A DNA stretch of 64,000 nucleotides from Bacteroidetes bacterium ADurb.Bin217 (lineage in GTDB: Bacteria > Bacteroidota > Bacteroidia > Bacteroidales > UBA1715): NCBI GenBank assembly GCA_002069975.1, contig MWCJ01000001.1, positions 62,001-126,000 on the forward strand. Direction: 5' to 3'. A program made the position numbers and the translations under genes. Shown in pieces: positions 37,895-46,654 of this stretch (positions are counted from its first letter, which is position 1; the number at the start of each line of letters is the position of its first letter). The notes under the pieces were generated by a model. It was given only the letters and a program-made list of their open reading frames with translations. It was not told the DNA's origin and made no database searches.

Positions 37895-39241
37895 ATGAAA
37901 AAGATTTTATTTATACTTACATGTGCCGCTATATTTGCAGTATCGTGTAAACAACATGAAGAACCTACTGGAGGGTTTGTAATATACGATGAAGCTGATT
38001 ATGCTCTTAATCAAGTTGATTTGTCTAAAGCTACTGATTTAACCGTAGAAAAGAAATTGAGTGTTGGTCAAACAATAGTTTTTGTTGCCGAAAACTCGGA
38101 TGCTGATTATTATGCTGTGTATCCGGGTGAAAAAGGAAATAATTACTATAATAGAAATTTACCTGATACAATTCCGAATGATACCAATTATGTATCAATG
38201 AAAAAAAATGGCTATCCTTTAACTAAATCAAATAATAGATTTGTATTTACGTATGGTGGGTATTCATTGCCGGGTGAATATACTATCGTATTTGTTTCTC
38301 GTAATGTTTACGAAGATGGTACCATAATTAAAGAAACTATTGATTCTTTAAAAGTAACTGTAGAAGATCTTCAAACTGATTTGTTTGGTACTAATGCTTC
38401 AAATTATAAATTTATTGTTGTAAAACCAAAAGGTTCTACATATGAATATGATGGTGATGCAACTGTAACCGTAACAGTTCCATATGGTTCGAATTTAGCT
38501 GATGCTCAAATAAATTTAAAAGCATACAATGGTATTATTACATTTGATGAATCTACATCGCTTACTGTAAATGATTTAGGTTTATATAGTTGGAAGGGAT
38601 CGTTATCCAAAACGGATCCTCGTATTATAACTGTTACTTCATTGAATGGTGTATCAAAAGATTATACTGTAAATGTTGTTGAAACTCCGGCTACAACAGA
38701 TAAAGATTTGTTAACCTATAAAGTTGATTCGTATGTTGGAACTTTAAGCGGCAGTACATATACTGTAGCAGTACCTGCAGAGATTTCATTAGTTGATGTA
38801 AAACCTGAATTTACTATTTCTGCAAATGCAAAAGCATTTATTGGTTCAACAGAACAAACTTCAAAAGAGACAGTTGTTGATTTAAGCTCTGGTGCTACAT
38901 ATAAAATAGTTGCTCAAGATAATTCAGAAAAAAATTATACAATTGCAATTGATAAACAGGTATCTTCAATTACAGCATTATCATTTAATGAATTAAATCC
39001 ACTACGTGTTGGTACTCTTGATCAAGGTGCTAAAACTATTGATGTATCATTTTTTAGTGGTACTGATTTAGAAACATTAGTTCCTACATTTACATTGAGT
39101 AATTCATTTGTAAAATTGTATATTGGTTCAACTCAAATAGTAAGTGGTGAAACAGAAATTGATTTAACTTCTGGTACTGCTACCTTAGATTTGAAAGTTG
39201 GAAGTATTATTGTTGCAACGTATACTTTAACAGTGCAATAA
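37895..39241 (+). CDS. Surface lipoprotein with repeated DUF5018-like domains
   Basis: A protein of 448 residues with the lipobox VSCK (Cys 18). After an N-terminal domain of about 150 residues there are three related beta-sandwich units of roughly 90 residues (from about 165, 265 and 355), each with a segment like DLSSGATYKIVAQDNSEKNYTI. The pattern resembles DUF5018-type domains found in SusE/SusF-like accessory binding proteins. As third gene of the SusCD unit it probably adds ligand binding at the surface. A strong terminator follows. Confidence 0.8.
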   Translation: MKKILFILTCAAIFAVSCKQHEEPTGGFVIYDEADYALNQVDLSKATDLTVEKKLSVGQTIVFVAENSDADYYAVYPGEKGNNYYNRNLPDTIPNDTNYVSMKKNGYPLTKSNNRFVFTYGGYSLPGEYTIVFVSRNVYEDGTIIKETIDSLKVTVEDLQTDLFGTNASNYKFIVVKPKGSTYEYDGDATVTVTVPYGSNLADAQINLKAYNGIITFDESTSLTVNDLGLYSWKGSLSKTDPRIITVTSLNGVSKDYTVNVVETPATTDKDLLTYKVDSYVGTLSGSTYTVAVPAEISLVDVKPEFTISANAKAFIGSTEQTSKETVVDLSSGATYKIVAQDNSEKNYTIAIDKQVSSITALSFNELNPLRVGTLDQGAKTIDVSFFSGTDLETLVPTFTLSNSFVKLYIGSTQIVSGETEIDLTSGTATLDLKVGSIIVATYTLTVQ

Positions 39242-39258
39242 TTAAAATATTATATATA

Positions 39259-39290
39259 AAAAAAAAGCTGCCATTGGCAGCTTTTTTTTT
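39259..39290 (+). terminator. Terminator of the SusC/SusD operon
   Basis: An A-tract, the stem GCTGCC/GGCAGC with loop ATT (39267-39281), and a run of nine T residues, 25 bp after the last operon stop. Confidence 0.92.
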
Positions 39291-39403
39291 ATACCATACT
39301 TACATACTGATTTATTTTGCCAGATGTTTTCTATATGAGATTAATATATATATTTGCCTTGTAAAATATTTTGCATAGTATAAAAAAAACAATTACATTT
39401 TCC

Positions 39404-40096
39404 ATGAAAAAAAAAGAAAATCAATTTATCAGTCTTATTTTTAACATTATAGTTCCTGTTTTTATTATGACTAAAATGAGTGGCACCGAAGGTTCTTTTG
39501 CTCTGGGACCAACGTATAGTCTACTTATAGCTGTTTCTTTTCCTTTAGGATACGGATTGTATCATTTTATACGGGTTAAAAAATTGAATTTCATTTCGGT
39601 CTTAGGATTTGTAAGTGTTTTGTTGACCGGTATTATGGGAATGCTTACGTTTATTACTCCTTTTTGGTTTGCAGTAAAAGAAGCTTCAGTTCCTGCTATT
39701 ATTGCTATAGTTGTATTTGCTTCTATATATTTTAAACATAATGTTGTACAAAAACTATTGTTCAACGATGATATAATGGATATGGAGCGCGTTCATAAAG
39801 AATTGGAAGAACAACATAAAACAGAATTATTTAACCAAACAATTATATATGCATCATATTGGGTTGCAATTTCATTTGTTATTTCAGCTATATTAAATTT
39901 TGTTTTAGCTCGTGTTATTTTAACGGCTCAACCCGGAACGTCAGAGTATATTGAACAAATTGGAACTATGAATGGACTTAGTTTTCCGGTTATAGCTGTT
40001 CCTTGTACTATTATTCTAGTTGTTGTAATGTTTCGTGTATTCAAAAAAATTAAAGAATATACGGGCTTGCAACTCGAGGATATTATAAAAAAATAA
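39404..40096 (+). CDS. VC0807-family inner-membrane protein
   Basis: A protein of 230 residues from the ATG at 39404 (MKKKENQFISL). An upstream TTG would add 11 residues and is less likely. About six hydrophobic helices can be seen, with the conserved GPTYSLLIAVSFPLGYGLYHF segment and the FVSVLLTGIMGMLTF...PFWFAVKEASVPAIIAI block that I associate with the VC0807 family. The function is not established. It is a single gene between the SusCD terminator and the OmpA gene. Confidence 0.8.
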   Translation: MKKKENQFISLIFNIIVPVFIMTKMSGTEGSFALGPTYSLLIAVSFPLGYGLYHFIRVKKLNFISVLGFVSVLLTGIMGMLTFITPFWFAVKEASVPAIIAIVVFASIYFKHNVVQKLLFNDDIMDMERVHKELEEQHKTELFNQTIIYASYWVAISFVISAILNFVLARVILTAQPGTSEYIEQIGTMNGLSFPVIAVPCTIILVVVMFRVFKKIKEYTGLQLEDIIKK

Positions 40097-40179
40097 GAAT
40101 TCTTTGTATCGTATCTTTATTGTTTTACAACTTGAATAAAGAAAAGGTGTTTGTATTTTTTTCTTTGTCGGAATTTACT

Positions 40180-40187
40180 TATTTTTG
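40180..40187 (+). promoter_or_regulatory. -7 promoter element for the OmpA-family gene
   Basis: TATTTTTG matches TAnnTTTG. It overlaps the upstream TTG codon of the reading frame, so translation must begin at the ATG at 40212. Confidence 0.5.
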
Positions 40188-40211
40188 ATTAAATTTTTTA
40201 AATATAGAAGT

Positions 40212-41834
40212 ATGAAACGTTTATTTATTAGTATATCATGTATTCTTAGCTGTGGATTGTTCTCTGTTCACGCTCAAACCGATTCGGTTAAACAATGTGT
40301 AAGTTCTGAAAAAGAATATGTAGTAACTCCTTTTGATATTTGGATGCGTTCAAATTGGGGGTTTAGTATGACAGGCGGAACAAATTATTTTTTAGGTGAT
40401 ATTTCGTCAAATGAAAATTTGAATTTACAATCAAATTTTGGAATTGGTGTTCAAAAACAATTGAACGATTATATTATGTGGAAAGGAAATTTTATGCAAG
40501 GTCGATTGTCTGGCGAAAAAGCTGAATTTGAATCGGGCAGTGTTGCTAATTTGTATTTTTTTGCAAAAATTACTGAATTAAGTACCGTATTCCAGTTTGA
40601 TGTTTTAAATATGTTGCAAGGACCAGCCGAAAGAAAAGGTGCTATATATGCATATGCAGGTGCGGGAATCGTTGATTTTAGAACACAGCGTAAAGATTTA
40701 ATTACCAAAGCTGTTCAAGAATCATACGGATTTGATGGAATTCATTTAGCTGCTCCAACTCGTGAACTTGTTGTACCTGTAGGTATGATGTTTAGTTATA
40801 ATGTAAATAAAGCTTTAGCATTCAATCTCGATGTGTCTCTTCGAATGGTTAATTCCGACAAGGTTGATGCGTATAAAGCAAATGCAAATAATACCATTTT
40901 TGCCGATATGTATAATTATACCGGCATAGGTTTTTCCTATAAATTTGGATACAAAGACTGTGATTATGACGGAATTCCTAATCGTTTAGATAAATGTCCG
41001 GGAACTCCTTATGGAATGCCGGTAGATGCTACAGGTTGTATTACCGATAAAGATAATGACGGTATTGCCGATAATGATGATGCCTGTCCCGAAATGGCTG
41101 GACCTGCCTTTACTAAGGGCTGTCCCGATACCGATGGCGATGAAATAGCTGATAAAGACGATTCGTGTCCGTTTGATAAAGGTTCAATAGAAATGAAAGG
41201 CTGTCCCGATACTGATAGTGATGGAATTGCAGATAAAGATGATAAATGCCCAAAAGAAAAAGGGAAAATTGAACTTAATGGTTGTCCCGATTCGGATAAT
41301 GACGGGTTAGCTGATTTTGAAGATAGATGTCCTGAATTATTCGGTCCGGTAGTCCTAAATGGGTGCCCCGATACTGATGGCGATGGTATAGCCGATATCG
41401 ACGATAAATGTCCCAAAGAAGCAGGATTGTCTAAAAATTTAGGTTGTCCGGAAGTTAAAAAAGAAGTTTTAAAAATATTTGAACGAGCATTAACAGGTAT
41501 ACAATTCGAAACAGGAAAAGATGTGATTTTAAAAACGTCGTTCCCTATTCTTGATCAAGTGGTTAAGGTGATGAAAGAAAATCCAAGTTATAATTTAGAA
41601 ATTAATGGTCATACCGATAATGTAGGTAATGCTCAAAAAAATATGGAACTTTCGAATAAGCGAGCTATTGCCGTTCAAAACTATATGGTTTCTAAAGGTG
41701 TAGAAGCATCGCGAATGAAAGCTCAAGGTTTTGGTGATACTATGCCGATAGCCGATAATAAAACAGCTCTAGGAAAAAGTAAAAACCGACGAGTTGAATT
41801 TAAAGTCGTATTTCAGACTATTACCGTAGAATAA
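40212..41834 (+). CDS. OmpA-family protein: outer-membrane barrel, thrombospondin type-3 repeats, OmpA peptidoglycan-binding domain
   Basis: A protein of 540 residues with a signal peptide ending in VHAQ, an N-terminal outer-membrane barrel (about 40-240), about seven Asp-rich thrombospondin type-3 calcium-binding repeats (about 247-400, units like DTDGDGIADIDDKCP), and a C-terminal OmpA domain (about 415-540, with INGHTDNVGNAQKNMELSNKRA and the final SKNRRVEFKV) that binds peptidoglycan. It links the outer membrane to the wall. The barrel is related to that of the next gene. It is followed by a very strong terminator. Confidence 0.93.
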   Translation: MKRLFISISCILSCGLFSVHAQTDSVKQCVSSEKEYVVTPFDIWMRSNWGFSMTGGTNYFLGDISSNENLNLQSNFGIGVQKQLNDYIMWKGNFMQGRLSGEKAEFESGSVANLYFFAKITELSTVFQFDVLNMLQGPAERKGAIYAYAGAGIVDFRTQRKDLITKAVQESYGFDGIHLAAPTRELVVPVGMMFSYNVNKALAFNLDVSLRMVNSDKVDAYKANANNTIFADMYNYTGIGFSYKFGYKDCDYDGIPNRLDKCPGTPYGMPVDATGCITDKDNDGIADNDDACPEMAGPAFTKGCPDTDGDEIADKDDSCPFDKGSIEMKGCPDTDSDGIADKDDKCPKEKGKIELNGCPDSDNDGLADFEDRCPELFGPVVLNGCPDTDGDGIADIDDKCPKEAGLSKNLGCPEVKKEVLKIFERALTGIQFETGKDVILKTSFPILDQVVKVMKENPSYNLEINGHTDNVGNAQKNMELSNKRAIAVQNYMVSKGVEASRMKAQGFGDTMPIADNKTALGKSKNRRVEFKVVFQTITVE

Positions 41835-41856
41835 CTATTTGTCATTCATATTTGTA

Positions 41857-41892
41857 AAATAGCACAAACAGGGCGTTTGTGCTATTTTTTTT
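41857..41892 (+). terminator. Terminator after the OmpA-family gene
   Basis: A 13-bp perfect stem (41857-41869 with 41875-41887), a 5-nt loop and a T run. Confidence 0.92.
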
Positions 41893-41958
41893 ATTATTTA
41901 TTACAAATAAATTAATTTATATAGTATATTAGCATAATAATTTATTAACTCGTATTTT

Positions 41959-43710
41959 ATGAAATATTCCATTCTTAAAACATTAGCAGTATGTTTTTCA
42001 ATTAGTTTATATGTATCGAATACAATTTCAGCACAAGAAGATTTAGATTTTGATTTGCCGGATATTTCAATTTTTGATAGTATTCCCGCATCTCCTTCGC
42101 AAGAAACTCAAATTGCACCGGAACAACCTCAAGTGCAACAAACACAAACAATAACTCCTGCTCCTGAAGTACCTACTCAGCAGGCAGATGTTGTTCCTTC
42201 ACAAACAGTACCTTCAAATTCTCAAGTTGTTGAGCAACCTGTAAATCAACAAGAATCCGTAGTGTTACCTCCTGTTGACGAAGTGTTACCTGCGGTAGAA
42301 TCTGTTCAGGAACAATCAAATATGCAATCGTCAGAGCCTCAAATTCAGTCTGTTGCTCCTGAGGCAACAGTTCAGCAAGTTGCTCCAGTTGAGCCTGTAG
42401 CTTCAACTCAAACTAGTTCTTCATATCCAAGTATATCTAAACAACCATGGATATCAAGTGGTTGGGGATTAGGATTAGGTGGTGGACCAAATTTATTTTA
42501 TGGCGATTTAGGTATTGCTAATACCTTACCATCTGATTATTCAAATGAATTAAATTGGGCAGGAACATTTTTGTTGCAAAAACAATTAATCTCATATGTT
42601 GATATGCGTGGTCAATTGCTTTATGGAACATTGTCGGGATATAAAGAATTAGATAATTCCGGATCAAATGTAAATTTGCGTTTTGATGCAACTGTCTTAG
42701 AATATAATATGAATTTTAAAATACATGTTACGAATGCTATTTTAGGTCGCGTTGCACCAGTGTCGTTATATACATATGTAGGTATTGGATTTTCTACTTT
42801 CCGTTCATATTCTACAAATACTATGTTTAATACGGTAGTTAGTTATTATGGATATGACGGAACAACTAAATACGACCCAACTATTGAAACAATGGTGCCG
42901 GTAGGTTTAGGTTTAGAATTTAAACTTTCTGATAATTTATTTTTGAATACCGATGTTTCAATGAGATTTGTAAATTCCGACAAACTTGATGCGCATGTTG
43001 GAACTACAAATGATTTCTTACAAGATATGTATAGTTTTTCATCTGTTGGTATTTCATATACTTTCGGTTCTAAATCTAAATATGTTCCTCCAATTGACGA
43101 ACCAAGTGTAGTTGTTCCTGAGGTTACGAAAGTAGAAGAAAAGGTTGATTCGGTTCCTCAAATAGATTCAGTTTCAAATGCTGTTGTTTCTAATTCTGAT
43201 TCTACAATGGTAAATGATGCTGAAAATCAATCTCAAATAGTTGATCCTAATGCTCCAATAACTTCATTAAACGAAACTGATATATTTAAAGGGCAAGATT
43301 CAATTGTGTCGCCAGATGCAATTGAAAATCAAGCAACTCAAGTTGTGGATCCGGTTCAACCAATTGCAGAAGTTCAGGAAGTTGTTAAGGTTACGAGTGT
43401 TGGTCAAGTTGAAACACCTACTCAAGCTGTGCAAGGTTTAGTGTATAGAATTCAAATACTAGCAGTGCAAAACCAGCAAAATGCTAAATTACAAGAGTTT
43501 AAAAGACGATATGGTATTACGGAACAAGTATATGAAGAGAAAATAGATACGTGGTATAAATTTACACTTGGTAATTTTGCTACAATTCAAGAAGCAAGTA
43601 ATTATAGACAAACATTAGTAAATAAAGGAATTCAAGGTGCATTTGTTGTTCCTTATTACAATGGTAATAGAATTACATTACAACAAGCTCGCGAAATGCA
43701 AGCGAAATAA
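41959..43710 (+). CDS. Outer-membrane barrel with Gln/Pro/Val-rich N-terminal linker and C-terminal SPOR domain
   Basis: A protein of 583 residues with a signal peptide (to about ISAQ), a low-complexity Q/P/V-rich stretch (about 33-155), a barrel (about 165-375), a second flexible V/S/D/Q-rich stretch (about 380-495), and a SPOR domain (about 498-570, VYRIQILAVQNQQNAKLQEF) that binds septal, denuded glycan. The barrel matches the previous protein in order and motif (GPNLFYGDLG with GTNYFLGDIS; VDMRGQLLYGTLSG with IMWKGNFMQGRLSG; NTDVSMRFVNSDKLDAH with NLDVSLRMVNSDKVDAY), so they are paralogues. It sits behind its own intergenic gap after the terminator, so it is probably transcribed separately. 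Confidence 0.85.
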   Translation: MKYSILKTLAVCFSISLYVSNTISAQEDLDFDLPDISIFDSIPASPSQETQIAPEQPQVQQTQTITPAPEVPTQQADVVPSQTVPSNSQVVEQPVNQQESVVLPPVDEVLPAVESVQEQSNMQSSEPQIQSVAPEATVQQVAPVEPVASTQTSSSYPSISKQPWISSGWGLGLGGGPNLFYGDLGIANTLPSDYSNELNWAGTFLLQKQLISYVDMRGQLLYGTLSGYKELDNSGSNVNLRFDATVLEYNMNFKIHVTNAILGRVAPVSLYTYVGIGFSTFRSYSTNTMFNTVVSYYGYDGTTKYDPTIETMVPVGLGLEFKLSDNLFLNTDVSMRFVNSDKLDAHVGTTNDFLQDMYSFSSVGISYTFGSKSKYVPPIDEPSVVVPEVTKVEEKVDSVPQIDSVSNAVVSNSDSTMVNDAENQSQIVDPNAPITSLNETDIFKGQDSIVSPDAIENQATQVVDPVQPIAEVQEVVKVTSVGQVETPTQAVQGLVYRIQILAVQNQQNAKLQEFKRRYGITEQVYEEKIDTWYKFTLGNFATIQEASNYRQTLVNKGIQGAFVVPYYNGNRITLQQAREMQAK

Positions 43711-43736
43711 AGAATTTATGGTTGTTTTATTGTAAT

Positions 43737-43781
43737 AAAATGTTGTGGCGTTTGAAATATAATGTTCACAACATTTTTTTT
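43737..43781 (+). terminator. Terminator after the SPOR-barrel gene
   Basis: An 11-bp perfect stem AAAATGTTGTG/CACAACATTTT (43737-43747 with 43767-43777), a 19-nt loop and a T run. Confidence 0.85.
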
Positions 43782-43786
43782 GATTT

Positions 43787-44545
43787 ATGAGTATGACACA
43801 AGGAAACGGAAAAGCAATGATATTTGCGGCAGGCATGGGGTCGCGATTAAAACCTATTACAAATACTAAACCTAAAGCGTTGGTCGAATTTAACGGACGT
43901 ACATTGTTGGAATATGCTATATTGAAACTTAAATATTATGGCGTTTCTGATATTATAATAAATGTTCATCATTTTTCAGAACAAATTATATCATATGTAA
44001 ATAGTCACGATTTTGGAGTGCGTATTACAATTTCCGACGAATCAGATGAATTGCTTGATACCGGTGGGGGATTGCTAAAAGCTAAAGATTTTTTTAAAGA
44101 TACCGATTCATTTATAGTGTATAATGTAGATGTTATAAGTACTATTAATCTTATGGATCTATATAATTTTCATATAACAAATAATGCATTAGTATCATTA
44201 GCAGTGTGCAAACGACATACTTCACGATATTTATTGTTTGATGATTCGCAGCAATTGTGTGCATGGGAAAATACACAATCGCACGAAATGAAAGTTATAC
44301 ACAAGCGCGAAGACTATTTGCAATTAGCTTTTAGTGGAATTCAAATAATAAGTACTAAAATTTTTGAATATATTTCAGAAGAAGGTGCATTTCCTATCAT
44401 GAATTTATATTTGCGTTTAGCTGAACAACATAAAATATTGGCATATAATCATACTCAAGATTTTTGGCTCGATGTGGGTAAATTTAATTTATTGCAAGAT
44501 GTCGAAACTCAATTAGCAAATCAGGCATTAGAATATCTTTCATGA
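43787..44545 (+). CDS. Sugar-1-phosphate nucleotidyltransferase (MurU-like)
   Basis: A protein of 252 residues with the nucleotidyltransferase signature MIFAAGMGSRLKPITNTKPKALVEF at the N-terminus and the metal-binding VYNVDVIST segment near residue 110. The family attaches a nucleotide to a sugar phosphate. The length and pattern resemble MurNAc-1-phosphate uridylyltransferase, but the substrate is not determined. It overlaps recJ by 4 bp (ATGA). Confidence 0.85.
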   Translation: MSMTQGNGKAMIFAAGMGSRLKPITNTKPKALVEFNGRTLLEYAILKLKYYGVSDIIINVHHFSEQIISYVNSHDFGVRITISDESDELLDTGGGLLKAKDFFKDTDSFIVYNVDVISTINLMDLYNFHITNNALVSLAVCKRHTSRYLLFDDSQQLCAWENTQSHEMKVIHKREDYLQLAFSGIQIISTKIFEYISEEGAFPIMNLYLRLAEQHKILAYNHTQDFWLDVGKFNLLQDVETQLANQALEYLS

Positions 44546-46269
44546 AACATTATAATTGGGTAGAACCTTCTCGTATTGATGATTCTGATACTGTAGCAAT
44601 GTGGAGTGAAACATTTAGTATTCACTCTAAATTGGTTCCTTTACTTTGGCAGAGAGGTATTGTAACTATAGAATCTGCAGAACATTTTTTCAAGCCTTCG
44701 GTTACTAAATTGCATAATCCATTTCTCATGGCCGATATGCAAAAGGCTGTTGATAGAATTGTATTAGCTCTCGATTCAAATCAAAAAATTTTAGTTTATG
44801 GCGACTACGATGTAGATGGGACTACCGCTGTGGCAATGGTATATTCTTTTTTGAAACAATGTAATGCTTCCGTTCTTTTTTATGTTCCCGATCGTTATGC
44901 CGAAGGATATGGTGTATCGCTCAAAGGAATGGAGTATGCAATTTCAGAACGATGTAGTCTTATTATTACTCTTGATTGTGGAATTAAAGCTCATGAGACA
45001 ATAGAATATGTTACACAAAAAGGAATTGATGTTATAGTGTGTGATCATCATGAGCCTGCCGAAACTTTACCGCTCGCATTTGCTGTGTTAGACCCTAAAC
45101 GTGCAGATTGTAAGTATCCTTTCAAAGAACTTTCGGGCTGCGGTGTTGGATATAAATTGTTGTATGCATTGTGTAAACAACGTTCAATTTCAATTAAAGA
45201 TAATTTGAATTGTTATTTAGATTTATTGGCAGTGAGCATTGCTTCTGATATTGTTCCAATAGTTGACGAAAATCGTGTTTTGATGCATTTTGGATTACTT
45301 AAAATAATGCATAAACCACATTTAGGAATTAAGGCTATGAAAGAAACATCGGGTATGTTTGGCAAAATTACAGTGAGTGATGTGGTGTTTAAAATAGGAC
45401 CTCGAATCAATGCTGCGGGACGAATGTATAATGCAAAAACGGTTATAGAATTATTGATTTCCGATAATTATGATATTGCCGTAGATATTTGTAAACAAAT
45501 AAATGAATATAATATTTCGCGACGTGCTGTAGATAAATCTATTACCGAACAAGCTTTGGCTTTGTTGAATAACGATAAGCATACAGCCTCAAAAAAAACA
45601 AATGTTTTGTATAATCCATTGTGGCACAAAGGGGTAATAGGGATAGTCGCTTCGCGTGTATTAGAACAGTATTATAAACCTACCATAATATTTTGTGGCG
45701 AAGGCGATATGATATCTGCTTCGGCTCGTTCTGTTGCCGATTTTGATTTATATAAAGCTTTGGAACAATGTTCTGATTTGCTTGCAAATTATGGCGGTCA
45801 TACCTATGCAGCAGGTATGACATTAGAAAAAACATTGTTACCTACCTTTATCGAAAGATTTGAATCAGTTGTATCAGAAACCATTACAGATGAAGCTTTA
45901 GTGCCTAAGATTACAATAGATGCAGAACTCGAAATTGAAGATATAACTCAGGATTTCTATACCCAAATGTTGAAATTTGCACCATTTGGTCCAAAAAATA
46001 TGACTCCGGTTTTTATGATTAAAGAATTAAGTGATACCGGGTATTCAAAAACTATGGGGGCAGACAGCAGTCACATAAAGCTCATTTTGTGTAAACCGCA
46101 CATTTCGAATAAAAGTATAGAAGCAATTGGATTTGGCTTAGCACATAAATGGGGACAATTGCAAGCATTACATGTTCCTGTAGATATTTGCTTTACAATT
46201 AGGGAACATGAATTTAGAAATCAAAAATCAATTCAATTAGAACTTCGTGATATTCGAGCATCTGTGTAA
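44542..46269 (+). CDS. recJ: Single-stranded-DNA-specific 5'-3' exonuclease RecJ
   Basis: A protein of 575 residues. The DHH-family phosphoesterase motifs are intact: YGDYDVDGTTAVAMVYSF, DCGIK, CDHHEPAE and the DHHA1 glycine-rich GGHTYAAGM. There is a C-terminal OB-like region. It acts in recombinational and base excision repair. Translation is coupled to the preceding gene by the 4-bp overlap. It is convergent with the small lipoprotein gene. Confidence 0.96.
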   Translation: MKHYNWVEPSRIDDSDTVAMWSETFSIHSKLVPLLWQRGIVTIESAEHFFKPSVTKLHNPFLMADMQKAVDRIVLALDSNQKILVYGDYDVDGTTAVAMVYSFLKQCNASVLFYVPDRYAEGYGVSLKGMEYAISERCSLIITLDCGIKAHETIEYVTQKGIDVIVCDHHEPAETLPLAFAVLDPKRADCKYPFKELSGCGVGYKLLYALCKQRSISIKDNLNCYLDLLAVSIASDIVPIVDENRVLMHFGLLKIMHKPHLGIKAMKETSGMFGKITVSDVVFKIGPRINAAGRMYNAKTVIELLISDNYDIAVDICKQINEYNISRRAVDKSITEQALALLNNDKHTASKKTNVLYNPLWHKGVIGIVASRVLEQYYKPTIIFCGEGDMISASARSVADFDLYKALEQCSDLLANYGGHTYAAGMTLEKTLLPTFIERFESVVSETITDEALVPKITIDAELEIEDITQDFYTQMLKFAPFGPKNMTPVFMIKELSDTGYSKTMGADSSHIKLILCKPHISNKSIEAIGFGLAHKWGQLQALHVPVDICFTIREHEFRNQKSIQLELRDIRASV

Positions 46270-46274
46270 CCCCT

Positions 46275-46502
46275 TTACTCACAGGTGTAGTAATACTTGT
46301 AATCGTCTAAATATTCCGGTTGCAACGATTCTAAACTATCCAATTCAGTTCCGCATTTTGTGCCTTCCGATGTTTTGTCTTCAATTGAACCGTTGGTGGT
46401 ATTTTCTTTTACACTATAGCATGTAGCACATTCATTTGCAGGGTCTACACATGATACCATGCTTAGTATTGCAAGACTAAGTATTACTGAAATTTTTCTC
46501 AT
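46275..46502 (-). CDS. Small Cys-containing lipoprotein, function unknown
   Basis: A protein of 75 residues with a leader and lipobox (LSMVSC). The mature part is about 57 residues with four further Cys (C-A-T-C, then two isolated), enough for two disulfides or a metal site. I recall similar short lipoproteins in other Bacteroidota but no assigned role. It lies convergent to recJ and divergent from rfbB. Confidence 0.7.
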   Translation of the reverse strand: MRKISVILSLAILSMVSCVDPANECATCYSVKENTTNGSIEDKTSEGTKCGTELDSLESLQPEYLDDYKYYYTCE

Positions 46503-46628
46503 TATTATAGAATTTTGTGTTGTAAAAGTAGTAAAATCATGTAAAAAAATCTCATTTTTGCAAAAAAAAAATTCGATGAACTCCTCACGTTATTTAAAAA
46601 ATATAAGTATTACATGTGGGGTCTATTA

Positions 46629-46636
46629 TACCTTTG
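46629..46636 (+). promoter_or_regulatory. -7 promoter element for rfbB
   Basis: TACCTTTG matches TAnnTTTG, 18 bp upstream of the rfbB ATG. Confidence 0.5.
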
Positions 46637-46654
46637 AATATTAAATAATTTATT

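Noticed and set aside
41009-41416. Repeats in the OmpA-family gene resembling a repeat array
   Set aside because: They encode Asp-rich thrombospondin type-3 units in frame, with variable spacing, so this is not a CRISPR array.
42173-42406. An opposite-strand open frame inside the SPOR-barrel gene
   Set aside because: It is the complement of the Gln/Pro-rich linker; low-complexity sequence gives such frames.
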